DNA from: Bacillus salacetis
Lineage (GTDB): Bacteria; Bacillota; Bacilli; Bacillales; Bacillaceae_B
Reading direction: 5' to 3'
Length of the DNA: 64,000 nucleotides
Assembly (NCBI RefSeq): GCF_003581585.1
Contig: NZ_QXIR01000014.1
Location: forward strand, 1-64,000
Shown: positions 50,988 to 59,649 of the stretch, in pieces
Position numbering within the stretch: position 1 is the first letter of the stretch
How the letters are laid out: each line of letters opens with the position of its first letter
Notes under the pieces: model-generated
Seen by the model: the letters and a program-made list of their open reading frames with translations, nothing else
Told to the model about the DNA's origin: nothing
The model's database searches: none
Translations under genes and position numbers: made by a program

Positions 50988-52223
50988 ATGATGGTGCGAA
51001 AGCTTTTGAATCGCTATCCGGGTTTGGTTTGGATCCGGATCTTTGGAGAAATGCTGACAAGTGTGACGGGGGCCATGCTGGCTCCTTTTCTGATCATCTA
51101 TCTTTACGACAAACTTGACGGAAATGTTCTCCTGCCGATGGTGATCGTCGGTTTGCAGCCATTATCAGAGATTATCATCACTTTTTTAGGAGGCGGACTG
51201 ACTGACCGGATGGGAAGGAAAAAAATCATTGTTGCCGGACTGCTCTTGCAGGCAGGCGCAATGGCGGGCTTTATCTTTGCAAAATCGGTCTGGCTGTTCT
51301 CCTTGCTCTACATCCTGAATGGAGCCGGCCGGTCTATATACATCCCCGCACAGCGGGCACAAATCGCCGATTCAGTTGAGGCCGGGATCCGCCCTGAGGT
51401 TTTTGCTCTGATCAACACGGTCGGTGCAGCTGGAATGGCGCTCGGACCGGTGATTGGCTACTTCGTCTATACCCGGGACCCCGGGATCATCTTTGGACTG
51501 CAGGCCGCCGCATTGATGATTTACCTGGCTGTTGTTTTTTTCAAACTGCCCGAAACAATACCTGATATTGATGGAGAAGAACAAAATAATGAGATTCACA
51601 GACTAAAACTGAAATCCTTTCTATCTCAACATTCGTATGTTTTCAGCTTGATGGTTTTCAGCCTGCCGATCAGCTTTTTCTACGCACAGACAGAAACCAA
51701 TTACCGCATTTATCTAGAAGATTTGTTTCCTGATTTTTTGGCGGTCCTTACAACGCTTGCCTCCATCAAAGCGGTTATGTGCATACTGCTTGAGATTCCA
51801 CTGGTAAGGTGGAGCAGAAGATTCTCATTAAACAAAATCCTGATTCTCTCCTACAGCCTTTATTTTATCTCAGCGTTGTCATACGGCTTATCGACTTCGC
51901 TGCTGCTGCTCATCCTTACACAGTTGATGGTGACGATTGCCGAAAGCCTGGGATTGAACCGGCTCCTCAATCATATTTCAGAGATAGCCCCTTCCACTAA
52001 ACGCGGACTCTACTTTGCGATATACGGAACCCATTGGGACATTTCCCGGATGGCGGGGCCTTTCCTTGGAGGATTGATACTGATAGAATGGGGCGGTGCA
52101 GCATTGTTTTCACTATCTGCATTCTTCCTTCTGGCTGGAGGAGCGGCACAATTATCCCTGCAGAAGATGTCCGGAATTTCCAGCTTTCCTGTTTTAAGGA
52201 AGTTCATGTTAAAATCAAAGTAA
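50988..52223 (+). CDS. MFS family transporter
   Basis: The 411-residue protein has twelve predicted membrane helices and the MFS motif between helices 2 and 3 (GGGLTDRMGRKKI, near residue 72). It resembles drug or sugar efflux permeases of the YttB type. The divergent SgrR-like regulator suggests inducible expression; in E. coli SgrR controls the sugar efflux pump SetA, which is the same architecture. The start ATG 50988 is followed by another ATG; AAGGACTGATGA precedes it. No terminator separates it from the acetyltransferase gene 23 bp downstream. Confidence 0.87.
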   Translation: MMVRKLLNRYPGLVWIRIFGEMLTSVTGAMLAPFLIIYLYDKLDGNVLLPMVIVGLQPLSEIIITFLGGGLTDRMGRKKIIVAGLLLQAGAMAGFIFAKSVWLFSLLYILNGAGRSIYIPAQRAQIADSVEAGIRPEVFALINTVGAAGMALGPVIGYFVYTRDPGIIFGLQAAALMIYLAVVFFKLPETIPDIDGEEQNNEIHRLKLKSFLSQHSYVFSLMVFSLPISFFYAQTETNYRIYLEDLFPDFLAVLTTLASIKAVMCILLEIPLVRWSRRFSLNKILILSYSLYFISALSYGLSTSLLLLILTQLMVTIAESLGLNRLLNHISEIAPSTKRGLYFAIYGTHWDISRMAGPFLGGLILIEWGGAALFSLSAFFLLAGGAAQLSLQKMSGISSFPVLRKFMLKSK

Positions 52224-52246
52224 ACTGACTTTGGGAGACGTTTATC

Positions 52247-52687
52247 ATGGAATGGATAAAAGCAACTGATGTAGAATTGGAAGAGATTTATGAACTGGCA
52301 GGGGATAATAGAAGAGAAGCTGCAAATATTGATGCCCCAGACAACCGACAGAAAATGATAGAGACCTATGAGCATTCATTAAAGCATAATGCCTATTTCC
52401 TTTGTTTAAAAGAAAGGGATGTGCTCCTTGGCTGGATCATGATAGACAAGGCATTTGACTACCTCACCGGTGATGAAGTCGGCTGGATCAATGACCTGTA
52501 TGTGAAGCAGGAATTTCGCGGAAAAGGCTACTCCATACTGCTTATCGAAGAGGCATTTAAGAGATTCAAAGACAATGGCTACAATGATGTAAGGCTGAAT
52601 GTCTATACCCACAATGAAAAAGCCGTGAAGCTGTACGAACAAATGGGCTTCCGGGATGTCAGCAAATTCATGAAAGTTACATTATAA
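52247..52687 (+). CDS. GNAT family N-acetyltransferase
   Basis: The 146-residue enzyme has a clear GNAT core: WINDLYVKQEFRGKGYSILLIEEAFKRF (motif A with RGKGYS near residue 92) and NVYTHNEKAVKLYEQMGF (motif B). It acetylates an unknown amine. It follows the MFS gene by 23 bp, so it may be cotranscribed and modify the same exported compound; that link is inference. A perfect hairpin terminator follows the stop codon. Confidence 0.87.
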   Translation: MEWIKATDVELEEIYELAGDNRREAANIDAPDNRQKMIETYEHSLKHNAYFLCLKERDVLLGWIMIDKAFDYLTGDEVGWINDLYVKQEFRGKGYSILLIEEAFKRFKDNGYNDVRLNVYTHNEKAVKLYEQMGFRDVSKFMKVTL

Positions 52688-52717
52688 AAAGCTTGAGACC
52701 GCGGTCTCAAGCTTTAT
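52687..52717. terminator. Bidirectional terminator
   Basis: AAAGCTTGAGACC pairs perfectly with GGTCTCAAGCTTT with a 2-nt centre and A/T tails on both sides, between convergent genes. Confidence 0.88.
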
Positions 52718-52912
52718 TTATGCCGACTGGCTGTCCTGCTGTTTTTTCTCTCGTTTAAAAAAGGCCGTACCTTTATGCATCAGGAGTTTGAATTTCTTCC
52801 ATTTCGACTCCCGTTCCAATCCCAGCTGCTTGTTTAACACAAAGTAAATCACTTCCTCCACCACTGCGAGGAGCACCAAAACACCCGCTGCAATCCAAAT
52901 CCACATTGCCAT
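52718..52912 (-). CDS. Small membrane-anchored hypothetical protein (64 aa)
   Basis: From ATG 52912 (MAMWIWIAAGVLVLLAVV) the protein has one N-terminal membrane helix (residues 2-30, with two Glu at its end, EEVIYFVL) and a basic cytoplasmic tail rich in Lys ending in KKQQDSQSA. AAAGGGGTC lies 8 nt upstream of this start; the frame is open for 24 more codons but without a ribosome-binding site. Family not recognised. It is a single gene. Confidence 0.6.
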   Translation of the reverse strand: MAMWIWIAAGVLVLLAVVEEVIYFVLNKQLGLERESKWKKFKLLMHKGTAFFKREKKQQDSQSA

Positions 52913-53021
52913 CTTCAACAGACCCCTTTCTATACCAACCGTCCTCTTTTCATCTGTATTCTTCTTAGTACCACAAAATGACAAATGGCTAAACGTGTAT
53001 TTTTGATTCGAGCGGCGACTG

Positions 53022-53107
53022 CGATTCTGGGATTTATCGGCGTTTTTTGGAATTTATCAGCGATTCTAGAAATTTATCAGCGATTCTTAGGATTTTATCG
53101 GCGTTTC
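53022..53107. repeat. Array of ~20-bp repeats, left of the NERD gene (4 units)
   Basis: The motif TTTATC(A/G)GCG followed by (A/T)TTCT and GGAA/AGAA starts at 53033, 53053, 53073 and 53094, a period of 20-21 bp with no spacer sequence. It has the same unit and orientation as the array at 54170-54285. Confidence 0.85.
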
Positions 53108-53115
53108 CCCCTAAT

Positions 53116-54093
53116 TCATTCTTTTAGATTCTCCAATAAATAAAGACGGGATTTATTATTTCCTTGAAACCTTGTACAAGTCGCCCCTAATAATCGTTTT
53201 ACAGTTGAACTGGAGTCGATCCTCAAAAATCGACGCGCTTCTGCATTCGTAATTTTTGGACATATCAAAAGCGAATAGTCGATCAAAGCTTTTATATGAG
53301 CGTGTTTAGCAATTGAATCGCATTTTGGACACACCCATCTTCCCTTCTTTCTTTTCATAGGAAGGTAATCGCAACCTGGACAATGAACACCAGTTAAGAT
53401 TTCTGTTGGAGAAATATCATAATTATTTAGAATGTCAGGAATTTGAGGAGTGTGGCTTTGTAAGAGGAGGTTGGAAAGAAAATGGAGTCCGGAAGTGCTA
53501 ATAATTTTTTCAGTATATTGCTTTTCCAGCTTGCTGATTTTAAAAGGGAAGTATTCTTTATGGATCACTTTTTCCTGGACAGTTTTATTTCCGTGGGTAG
53601 TCTGGAGAATCGCTTTATTGGATGTACTTATTACGAGTGTTTCTATTGGGAGGTTGGCGTGCATAGTATTCAGCCGCAACCACTTATTCAACTGGAATTT
53701 CTGTCTTTCAACTTGAACAATAGGATCGTTATAGGGCTCTACTACGTTTTCTTCAGTTATTCTTTTAAATTGATTAAAGTCAGGATCAAAGCTTAGTGTT
53801 CCTGCCATTCTTTTAATTTCTGAAACAATAATAACTTTCCGGGAAATTAGGAGGGTATCAATCTGGCAGTAATTTTTTCCATCAAATAACCTTAAACCGT
53901 GTAGAATATGATATTCGCTTTCCGATAAAAAGCTTATAAAGTAATCCAAACTTTGTTCTCCTTTATATCCTGCCGAACGATTTATAAGATGCTGGCTTAC
54001 TACCCCCTTTTTCTCATGGTTTATTGACAGACGCCTATTTAATGCTTCCAATTTAGTTAAAAAAATTGGTTTATCCCGTTCTTTAATAATCAT
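53116..54093 (-). CDS. NERD (nuclease-related) domain protein with zinc ribbon
   Basis: The 325-residue protein has a NERD domain (about residues 38-150): GYKGEQSLDYFIS, then HGLRLFDGKNYCQIDTLLISRK and VSEIKRMAGTLSFD, with the Glu-Asp-Glu-x-Lys constellation of the PD-(D/E)xK-like fold (E in KGEQ, D in QIDT, E-x-K in SEIK). The C-terminus has a zinc ribbon (CPGCDYLPMKRKKGRWVCPKC, two CxxC pairs) and a helical tail. NERD proteins are predicted nucleases of unknown biology. By eye the gene is richer in A/T than its neighbours and lies between two repeat arrays, both signs of later acquisition. AGAGGTGATGCA precedes the ATG at 54093. Confidence 0.85.
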   Translation of the reverse strand: MIIKERDKPIFLTKLEALNRRLSINHEKKGVVSQHLINRSAGYKGEQSLDYFISFLSESEYHILHGLRLFDGKNYCQIDTLLISRKVIIVSEIKRMAGTLSFDPDFNQFKRITEENVVEPYNDPIVQVERQKFQLNKWLRLNTMHANLPIETLVISTSNKAILQTTHGNKTVQEKVIHKEYFPFKISKLEKQYTEKIISTSGLHFLSNLLLQSHTPQIPDILNNYDISPTEILTGVHCPGCDYLPMKRKKGRWVCPKCDSIAKHAHIKALIDYSLLICPKITNAEARRFLRIDSSSTVKRLLGATCTRFQGNNKSRLYLLENLKE

Positions 54094-54162
54094 TGCATCA
54101 CCTCTTTAATTAGTTCTTTTTATGATTCTCCTTCAAAAAGCTAATCCCTTTAAATTCTCATA

Positions 54163-54285
54163 GAATTTTTTTATCAGCGATTTTTGGAATTTATCGGCGA
54201 TTCTAACGAACTTATCAGCGTTTTTTGGGATATATCAGCGATTCTTCAGATTTATCAGCGTTTTTCCAGGTTTATCGACCAACCG
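54163..54285. repeat. Array of ~20-bp repeats, right of the NERD gene (6 units)
   Basis: TTTATC(A/G)GCG units start at 54170, 54190, 54211, 54231, 54251 and 54271 (period 20-21 bp), each followed by (A/T)TT(C/T)T. Two units have a changed first base. The array is in the same orientation as the left one, so the NERD gene sits between two parts of what may once have been one array. Confidence 0.85.
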
Positions 54286-54340
54286 ACACGCTTCGACACA
54301 GAACCCCACTCCACGACGCACCCAACCGCCCCTACCCAGC

Positions 54341-54368
54341 AAAAAAACCCCAGGCAGAAGCCTGGGGG
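54341..54368 (-). terminator. Terminator after topB
   Basis: CCCCAGGC and GCCTGGGG with a 4-nt loop, followed on the minus strand by seven T. Confidence 0.92.
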
Positions 54369-54378
54369 CAGCAAATGA

Positions 54379-56568
54379 TCATTTATCCAGTTTGAGTTTG
54401 GCGAGTGCGTCAGCAAGGGCGGTGTTGACAGGGGCGTCATCCTGCTTCTTCATATACTTATTGACGTCCCGTTTGGATACCTTGCTGTTCTTTTCTTTCT
54501 TTTTTCTTTCATTGAAGGTAGAAAGTTTTTCCCGGTGGCCGCAGACACATGTAAACATCTGGCCCTCACCTTCCCCGCGCAGATCCAGACGTTTGTGGCA
54601 GTTCGGGCAGCGGGCGTTGGTTTTCTTGCTGACGTTTTTGCGGTAGCCGCATTCCCTGTCCTTGCAAACAAGCTTTTTGCCATGCTTGTTTTTGACTTCC
54701 AGCATTAAGTTGCCGCAATCCGGGCATTTCGTTCCTGTTATATTGTCATGCGCAAACTTTTTGGTGCTGTTTTTGATTTCATGGACGGATTTTTTTGTGT
54801 AATCCTTGATTTCACTGATAAAAGCACTTTTGTTCAGTTTGCCTTTTGATATGGCTTCAAGCTTCTGCTCCCATTCGGCAGTCAGGGCAGGCGATTTCAA
54901 TTCATCGGGGGCCAGATCCAAAAGCTGTTTCCCCTTCGAGGTGATCATGATGGATTTCCCTTTGTTTTCAATCACGCCAGAGTTGAATAATTTCTCGATG
55001 ATATCCGCACGGGTGGCGACTGTTCCCAAGCCCCCGGCAGAACTGATGGTTTTGATGAGGTCCTGATTTTCGCCAGCCATGTATTTCTTTGGATTTTCCA
55101 TTGCAGATAGAAGCGTCCCTTCATTGAACCTGCTTGGCGGCTGGGTCTGACCAGTTGTTCTTTCAATAGAAGAAACAGACAAAACGTCGCCTTTTTCAAT
55201 CTTGGGCAGGGTCTGGTCCGCCAGTCCTTCTCCATTATCTTCACTGACGCCTTGGCGGTCGAAAATTTCCTTCCATCCCTGCTCGATGATGCGTTTACCC
55301 TTGGCTGCAAATTTCTCACCGGCTATTTCCGCTTCGATGGTTGTCTGTTCATATTGAAACGGAGGCAGGAACATGGCCAGGAACCTTTTCACCACAAGAT
55401 CATATATCTTTCGTTCTTTGTCACTCAGAGAATTCAAGAATGCTGTCTGTTCCGTTGGAATGATGGCATGGTGGTCGGACACCTTGCTGTCATCGACAAA
55501 TGCTTTTCCTAATTTCCCGGTACTCTTCATCGCTTTAGCCGCAAGCAGGTTATAGGGTTTGATCGAAACCGCCTGGATACGGTCTTTCAGAGTATCAACA
55601 ATATCACTCGAGAGATGTCGTGAATCTGTCCTTGGATATGTCAGGACTTTATGCTGTTCATACAGCTTCTGCATGATCGATAATGTTTCTTTTGCAGAAT
55701 AACCGAAAATCTTATGTGCATCACGCTGGAGCTCAGTCAGATCATACAGCTGTGGAGAAAAGCTTTTCTTCAGGCTTTTATCGACTGAAGTCACGCTCGC
55801 TTTCTTCCCGCCTTTCAGCTTCCCCTCTAATTTCTCCAGAAATTCTTTTGAAAAAGTACGGTATTCATTGGTCTTGCTGTCCTTCCAGGTGAGGATCAGG
55901 TCCCTGCTTTTTGCTTTTAACCCATAGAAAGGTTTGGGCTTGAAGTGTTTGATTTCTTCCTCACGCTTGGCGATGATCCCAAGTGTCGGCGTCTGCACCC
56001 TTCCGCAGGACAGCTGGGCATTATGCTTCACTGTCAGGGCACGCGTAGCATTCATCCCTACATACCAGTCTGCTTCAGAACGTGCCTGTGCAGCAGCATA
56101 CAGGTTTTCATATTCTTTCCCGCTCTTTAGTTTACGGAATCCTTCCTTTATGGCCTTATCGGTTACAGAAGAAATCCACAACCGCTTAATCGGCTTGTTC
56201 ACCCTTGCTTTTTCAATGATCCAGCGGGCTACAAGCTCCCCTTCACGGCCGGCATCGGTCGCAATGACGATCTCTTTCACGTCCTGGCGGCTCATTTGGC
56301 TCTTGACCGAATTGAACTGTCTGCCTGTTTTTTTGATGACCACGAGTTTAAGGTTTTCGGGCATCATAGGCAGGTCTTCAATTCTCCAGGTCTGATATTT
56401 GCTGTCATACGCATCAGGCTCAGCAAGTGTGACAAGGTGGCCCAATGCCCATGTAACGATATATTTGTCTCCTTCGATAAAACCATTCCCTTTTTTATGG
56501 CAATTCAGAACGGCAGCTATGTCCCTGCCGACTGAAGGTTTCTCAGCTAATACTAACGTTTTACTCAA
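54379..56568 (-). CDS. topB: DNA topoisomerase III
   Basis: This 729-residue type IA topoisomerase relaxes and decatenates DNA. It has the TOPRIM domain (MSKTLVLAEKPSVGRDIAAVL at the N-terminus; IATDAGREGELVAR), the active-site tyrosine in VLTYPRTDSRHLS, RVQTPTLG and the TRADIIEKLF helix. The C-terminus (from about 620) has Cys4 zinc fingers (CPDCGNLMLEV, CKDRECG, CPNCHKRLD, CVCGH) and a basic tail. I chose the TTG at 56568 since B. subtilis TopB begins at the same residue and AAAGGATTG lies at the right distance; an upstream in-frame start at 56613 would add 15 residues. Monocistronic. Confidence 0.93.
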   Translation of the reverse strand: MSKTLVLAEKPSVGRDIAAVLNCHKKGNGFIEGDKYIVTWALGHLVTLAEPDAYDSKYQTWRIEDLPMMPENLKLVVIKKTGRQFNSVKSQMSRQDVKEIVIATDAGREGELVARWIIEKARVNKPIKRLWISSVTDKAIKEGFRKLKSGKEYENLYAAAQARSEADWYVGMNATRALTVKHNAQLSCGRVQTPTLGIIAKREEEIKHFKPKPFYGLKAKSRDLILTWKDSKTNEYRTFSKEFLEKLEGKLKGGKKASVTSVDKSLKKSFSPQLYDLTELQRDAHKIFGYSAKETLSIMQKLYEQHKVLTYPRTDSRHLSSDIVDTLKDRIQAVSIKPYNLLAAKAMKSTGKLGKAFVDDSKVSDHHAIIPTEQTAFLNSLSDKERKIYDLVVKRFLAMFLPPFQYEQTTIEAEIAGEKFAAKGKRIIEQGWKEIFDRQGVSEDNGEGLADQTLPKIEKGDVLSVSSIERTTGQTQPPSRFNEGTLLSAMENPKKYMAGENQDLIKTISSAGGLGTVATRADIIEKLFNSGVIENKGKSIMITSKGKQLLDLAPDELKSPALTAEWEQKLEAISKGKLNKSAFISEIKDYTKKSVHEIKNSTKKFAHDNITGTKCPDCGNLMLEVKNKHGKKLVCKDRECGYRKNVSKKTNARCPNCHKRLDLRGEGEGQMFTCVCGHREKLSTFNERKKKEKNSKVSKRDVNKYMKKQDDAPVNTALADALAKLKLDK

Positions 56569-56754
56569 TCCAAACAATCCTTTCCTTTGCGAACGAGCGC
56601 ATAGTATCTTCATTATACAGGATTCCCTCTCACAATTTAAGGAGGGACTTCCGGCCTGAAAAATAGGCTATCCTTGACAATTAACCAGAATAGAATATAA
56701 TTAACCTTTGTATTCCGACTTGTTTTATATGAATTATGAGAATAGGTGATTAAT

Positions 56755-57543
56755 ATGTTTATAAATATAGAGGGTCTCAACAAACACTTTAATGATAAGG
56801 ACGGCCAGCCTGTGACAGTTCTAAAGGACATCGGCCTCTCCATTGAAAAAGGGGAATTTGTTTCGATTCTCGGGCCGTCAGGATGTGGAAAATCCACCCT
56901 TTTGAATATTGTGGCTGGCCTGGACTCCGCTTCATCCGGCGTTGTCGAAGCAGCAGGGAAAACAATTAAAAAGCCAGGCAAAGACAGAGGAATGGTCTTT
57001 CAGCAGGCAGCATTATTTCCTTGGTTGAATGTCCTGGATAATGTCACTTTTCCCCTTAAAAAAGAGATGTCTAAAAAGGATGCTGCAGAGCAGGCAAAAA
57101 AATACTTGCAAATGGTCCAGTTGAGCAATTACCTTCACCATTATCCACATGAACTCTCCGGAGGGATGCAGCAGCGTGTGGCAATTGCCAGGGCTCTGGC
57201 GATGAATCCTGAAATTCTTTTGATGGATGAACCATTCGGTGCGCTTGACGAACAGACCCGCTCCCGTCTGCACATACAGCTGGAACAAATATGGATGGAT
57301 ACGAAAAAAACGGTGATGTTCGTGACACACAGCATCTCTGAATCCATTAAGCTTTCAGACCGGATCATCGTCATGGGTACGCGTCCCGGTACCATCATTG
57401 CGGACATTAAGGTGGATATCCCCCGTCCGCGTGAAGAACATAAAGAAGAGATGATCGCCATCGAAGAAGAAATCATGGTCCATCTCAAAAAAGAAATCGA
57501 TAAAGTAGTCAGCGAGGAATTAGCATATGAAGCCAATAGTTAA
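56755..57543 (+). CDS. Nitrate/sulfonate/taurine-type ABC transporter ATPase
   Basis: The 262-residue ATPase has Walker A GPSGCGKST (near residue 41), the Q-loop VFQQAALFPW, signature LSGGMQQRVA, Walker B ILLMDEPFGALD and switch His in VTHSISESI. The GALDEQTR phrase is typical of SsuB/TauB/NrtD proteins. It starts at ATG 56755 with AGGTG upstream; a GTG three codons earlier is part of the same site. It overlaps the permease gene by 17 bp. Confidence 0.87.
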   Translation: MFINIEGLNKHFNDKDGQPVTVLKDIGLSIEKGEFVSILGPSGCGKSTLLNIVAGLDSASSGVVEAAGKTIKKPGKDRGMVFQQAALFPWLNVLDNVTFPLKKEMSKKDAAEQAKKYLQMVQLSNYLHHYPHELSGGMQQRVAIARALAMNPEILLMDEPFGALDEQTRSRLHIQLEQIWMDTKKTVMFVTHSISESIKLSDRIIVMGTRPGTIIADIKVDIPRPREEHKEEMIAIEEEIMVHLKKEIDKVVSEELAYEANS

Positions 57544-58279
57544 AAAGATACTATTTTTTGCCGTAGTACTCTTGCTTTGGGAAGGTGGAGCCCGACTGGG
57601 ATTATGGCCGAAAATCATTCTCCCTGCCCCTACGGATGTCTATCAGTCATTAAAAATCGGTTTTTCCGATTTGACCCTGGTCTATGACCTGATTGCCAGC
57701 TTCAGACGGCTGTTCATAGGTCTTGGGATCGCCCTGTTGATAGGAACCTCTTTTGGTGTCCTGCTGGCAAAATCCAAAACAGCAGATGAAACACTCGGTT
57801 CCCTGCTTCTCGCATTCCAAAGCGTGCCAAGTATCGTTTGGCTTCCTTTGGCCATTATGTGGTTTGGTATGAATGAAACAGCTGTCATTTTTGTTGTCGT
57901 GCTTGGCGGAACCTTCGTCATGGCCCTCAACATCCGCACAGGGATCAAAAACGTTTCACCGTTGTTTACAAGGGCAGCACAGACCATGGGTTCAAAAGGG
58001 ATCGACTTATTCATCAGGGTCACCCTCCCTGCTTCCGTACCTTACGCAGTCACAGGTGCGAGACTTGCCTGGGCATTTGCCTGGAGAGCATTGATGGCCG
58101 GTGAACTGTTAAGTACAGGCCCGGGTCTTGGGTACACCCTCCGTTATGCTTCAGACTTCGGTGATATGTCACTGGTCATCGGCGTCATGATCATCATTGG
58201 TGTCATCGGCGCAATCGTAGACCAGCTGATTTTCTCGCGTATAGAGAGATCTGTCCTGAAACGCTGGGGATTGCAATAA
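57527..58279 (+). CDS. Nitrate/sulfonate/taurine-type ABC transporter permease
   Basis: The 250-residue SsuC/TauC-type permease has about six membrane helices and the coupling loop with RAAQTMGSKGIDLFIRVTLPASVP (given as position 145-168). With the ATPase and the binding protein at 58588 it forms one importer. The intervening 308 bp are taken up by a dispersed hairpin repeat, which is unusual inside an operon. The substrate could be an aliphatic sulfonate, taurine, nitrate or another small anion. Confidence 0.87.
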   Translation: MKPIVKKILFFAVVLLLWEGGARLGLWPKIILPAPTDVYQSLKIGFSDLTLVYDLIASFRRLFIGLGIALLIGTSFGVLLAKSKTADETLGSLLLAFQSVPSIVWLPLAIMWFGMNETAVIFVVVLGGTFVMALNIRTGIKNVSPLFTRAAQTMGSKGIDLFIRVTLPASVPYAVTGARLAWAFAWRALMAGELLSTGPGLGYTLRYASDFGDMSLVIGVMIIIGVIGAIVDQLIFSRIERSVLKRWGLQ

Positions 58280-58470
58280 AAAGCGGATGCGCCTTGAACA
58301 GCCCCGACAGGCATAAGCCGGGCCGGCGGGAAGGGTGCTCTTTACCCTTCATGGCGGATCGGCTTATGACCCCGAGGGGATAGGCGCTGGAGCTGGATTG
58401 ATTAAAAAGCGGAAAGGGCCCGTTCAGCGCGTACGGACTGGAAGGCTTACGCATGAGATATAAGAAACAC
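58278..58470. repeat. Dispersed hairpin repeat, full copy, inside an ABC operon
   Basis: The block starts at the permease stop codon. Its left half (GCGCCTTGAACAGCCCCGAC, GGCATAAGCCG) is complementary to parts of its right half (CGGCTTATGACCCCGAGGGG, GGCGCTGGAGC), giving a long imperfect stem of about 110 nt with an inner AAGGGT/ACCCTT hairpin. The left half matches window bases 1-61 in reverse complement. A second GC-rich part follows to about 58470. It is non-coding and separates permease and binding-protein genes. Confidence 0.7.
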
Positions 58471-58587
58471 GGCGAATGCAGCAAGCGGATGTTGGTTTAC
58501 CGCCAGGAGAAAAACCGAATATCACTTTGCACTTGCAGGTGAATTCCGAACACACTCATTTTCAACACTAACTTAGGAGGTACAACT

Positions 58588-59595
58588 ATGAAAAAGGCAT
58601 TCTTATTTTTTACCATTCTGTTAACGTTCACAGGGCTGCTTGCTGGATGCGGTACATCAAATTCAGCTGGAGGATCCGGTGAGTCAGGCGAAGGCGGGAC
58701 CGTGACAATCGGTTACTTCCCTAATATCAACCACGTCCCTGCAATGGTTGCCAAAGACCAGGGCTATTACGAAGGACAGCTTGGCGATGGAACAACTGTT
58801 GAGTATAAAACCTTCCCTGATGGAGCATCTTTCATGACAGCTCTTAAAACAGGTGAAATCGATGCCGGGCTTGTTGGTCCGGGGCCTGCCATGAACAACT
58901 ACTCTACTGGAGCTGATGTAAAAATCATCGCCGGAGGCTCCACTGGCGGAACGGTCGTCCTTGCACGAGCGGACAGCGGCATTGATTCCGCAGAAGATTT
59001 TCCCGGCAAGACATTCATCACCCCCCGTGTAGGATGCACTCATGACGTCCAGGTTGAAACATTCCTTAAAGATATGGGAATAACGTCTGAAAGAATCGGC
59101 GGGACAATGAAACACATCACAGGCAACCCTGCCCAATACCAAGCAATGTTCGAAACTGGCAAGGTTGATATCGCGGTTGCACCTGAACCTTGGGCAGCTG
59201 TCCTTGAGCAGGAAACCGGCGCGAAGGTAATCATCAATGCAGATGAAATCTCTTTTGGTGAAACACTTCCGGCTTCTGTATTAGTCGCATCAGGTGAAAT
59301 GATCAAGAAGAACCCTGAACGCATCCAGAATATCGTCGATGCCCATAAAAAGGCGGCAGAATTCATCAAGGAAAATCCTGAAGAAGCAAAGGAAATCACA
59401 ATCAAGGATGTAAAAGAAGTCACCAACCAGGAATTAAGCAAAGAAGTTGTGGATAACGCATGGGAAAGAATCGGCTTCACTTATGAAGTAGATTCCGAAG
59501 CAATCCAGGCTTTCGCAGATTCTTCATATGAATTGAAGTTCCTTAAAGAAAAACCTGACTTCAGTGACCTGATTGATAAACAATTCATTCAATAA
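58588..59595 (+). CDS. ABC transporter substrate-binding lipoprotein (aliphatic sulfonate/taurine type)
   Basis: The 335-residue lipoprotein has lipobox LLAGC (Cys21), a Gly/Ser linker and an SsuA/TauA-like domain: TVTIGYFPNINHVPAMVAKDQGYY, FMTALKTGEIDAGLVGPGPAM, GKTFITPRVGCTHDVQ and VDIAVAPEPWAAVLEQ. It should deliver an anionic substrate, possibly a sulfonate, to the permease. AGGAGGTACAACT precedes ATG 58588. It is followed by a strong terminator. The gene is separated from the permease by a repeat element, so either the transcript reads through or it has its own promoter, which I could not identify. Confidence 0.88.
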   Translation: MKKAFLFFTILLTFTGLLAGCGTSNSAGGSGESGEGGTVTIGYFPNINHVPAMVAKDQGYYEGQLGDGTTVEYKTFPDGASFMTALKTGEIDAGLVGPGPAMNNYSTGADVKIIAGGSTGGTVVLARADSGIDSAEDFPGKTFITPRVGCTHDVQVETFLKDMGITSERIGGTMKHITGNPAQYQAMFETGKVDIAVAPEPWAAVLEQETGAKVIINADEISFGETLPASVLVASGEMIKKNPERIQNIVDAHKKAAEFIKENPEEAKEITIKDVKEVTNQELSKEVVDNAWERIGFTYEVDSEAIQAFADSSYELKFLKEKPDFSDLIDKQFIQ

Positions 59596-59603
59596 TGAAG
59601 AGA

Positions 59604-59635
59604 GGCTGATCCAGAATCCGGATCAGCCCTTTTTA
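59604..59635 (+). terminator. Terminator after the sulfonate-type binding-protein gene
   Basis: GGCTGATCC pairs with GGATCAGCC, followed by CTTTTT. Confidence 0.9.
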
Positions 59636-59649
59636 ACGGAGGGACAAAT

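Noticed and set aside
53022-54285. Repeat arrays as a CRISPR
   Set aside because: Units follow each other directly at 20-21 bp without unique spacers, vary in sequence, and no cas genes are present.
49109-56568. Prophage or integrative element around the NERD and topB genes
   Set aside because: No integrase, phage structural, conjugation or attachment-site sequence seen; topB is the chromosomal type by length and neighbours are ordinary.
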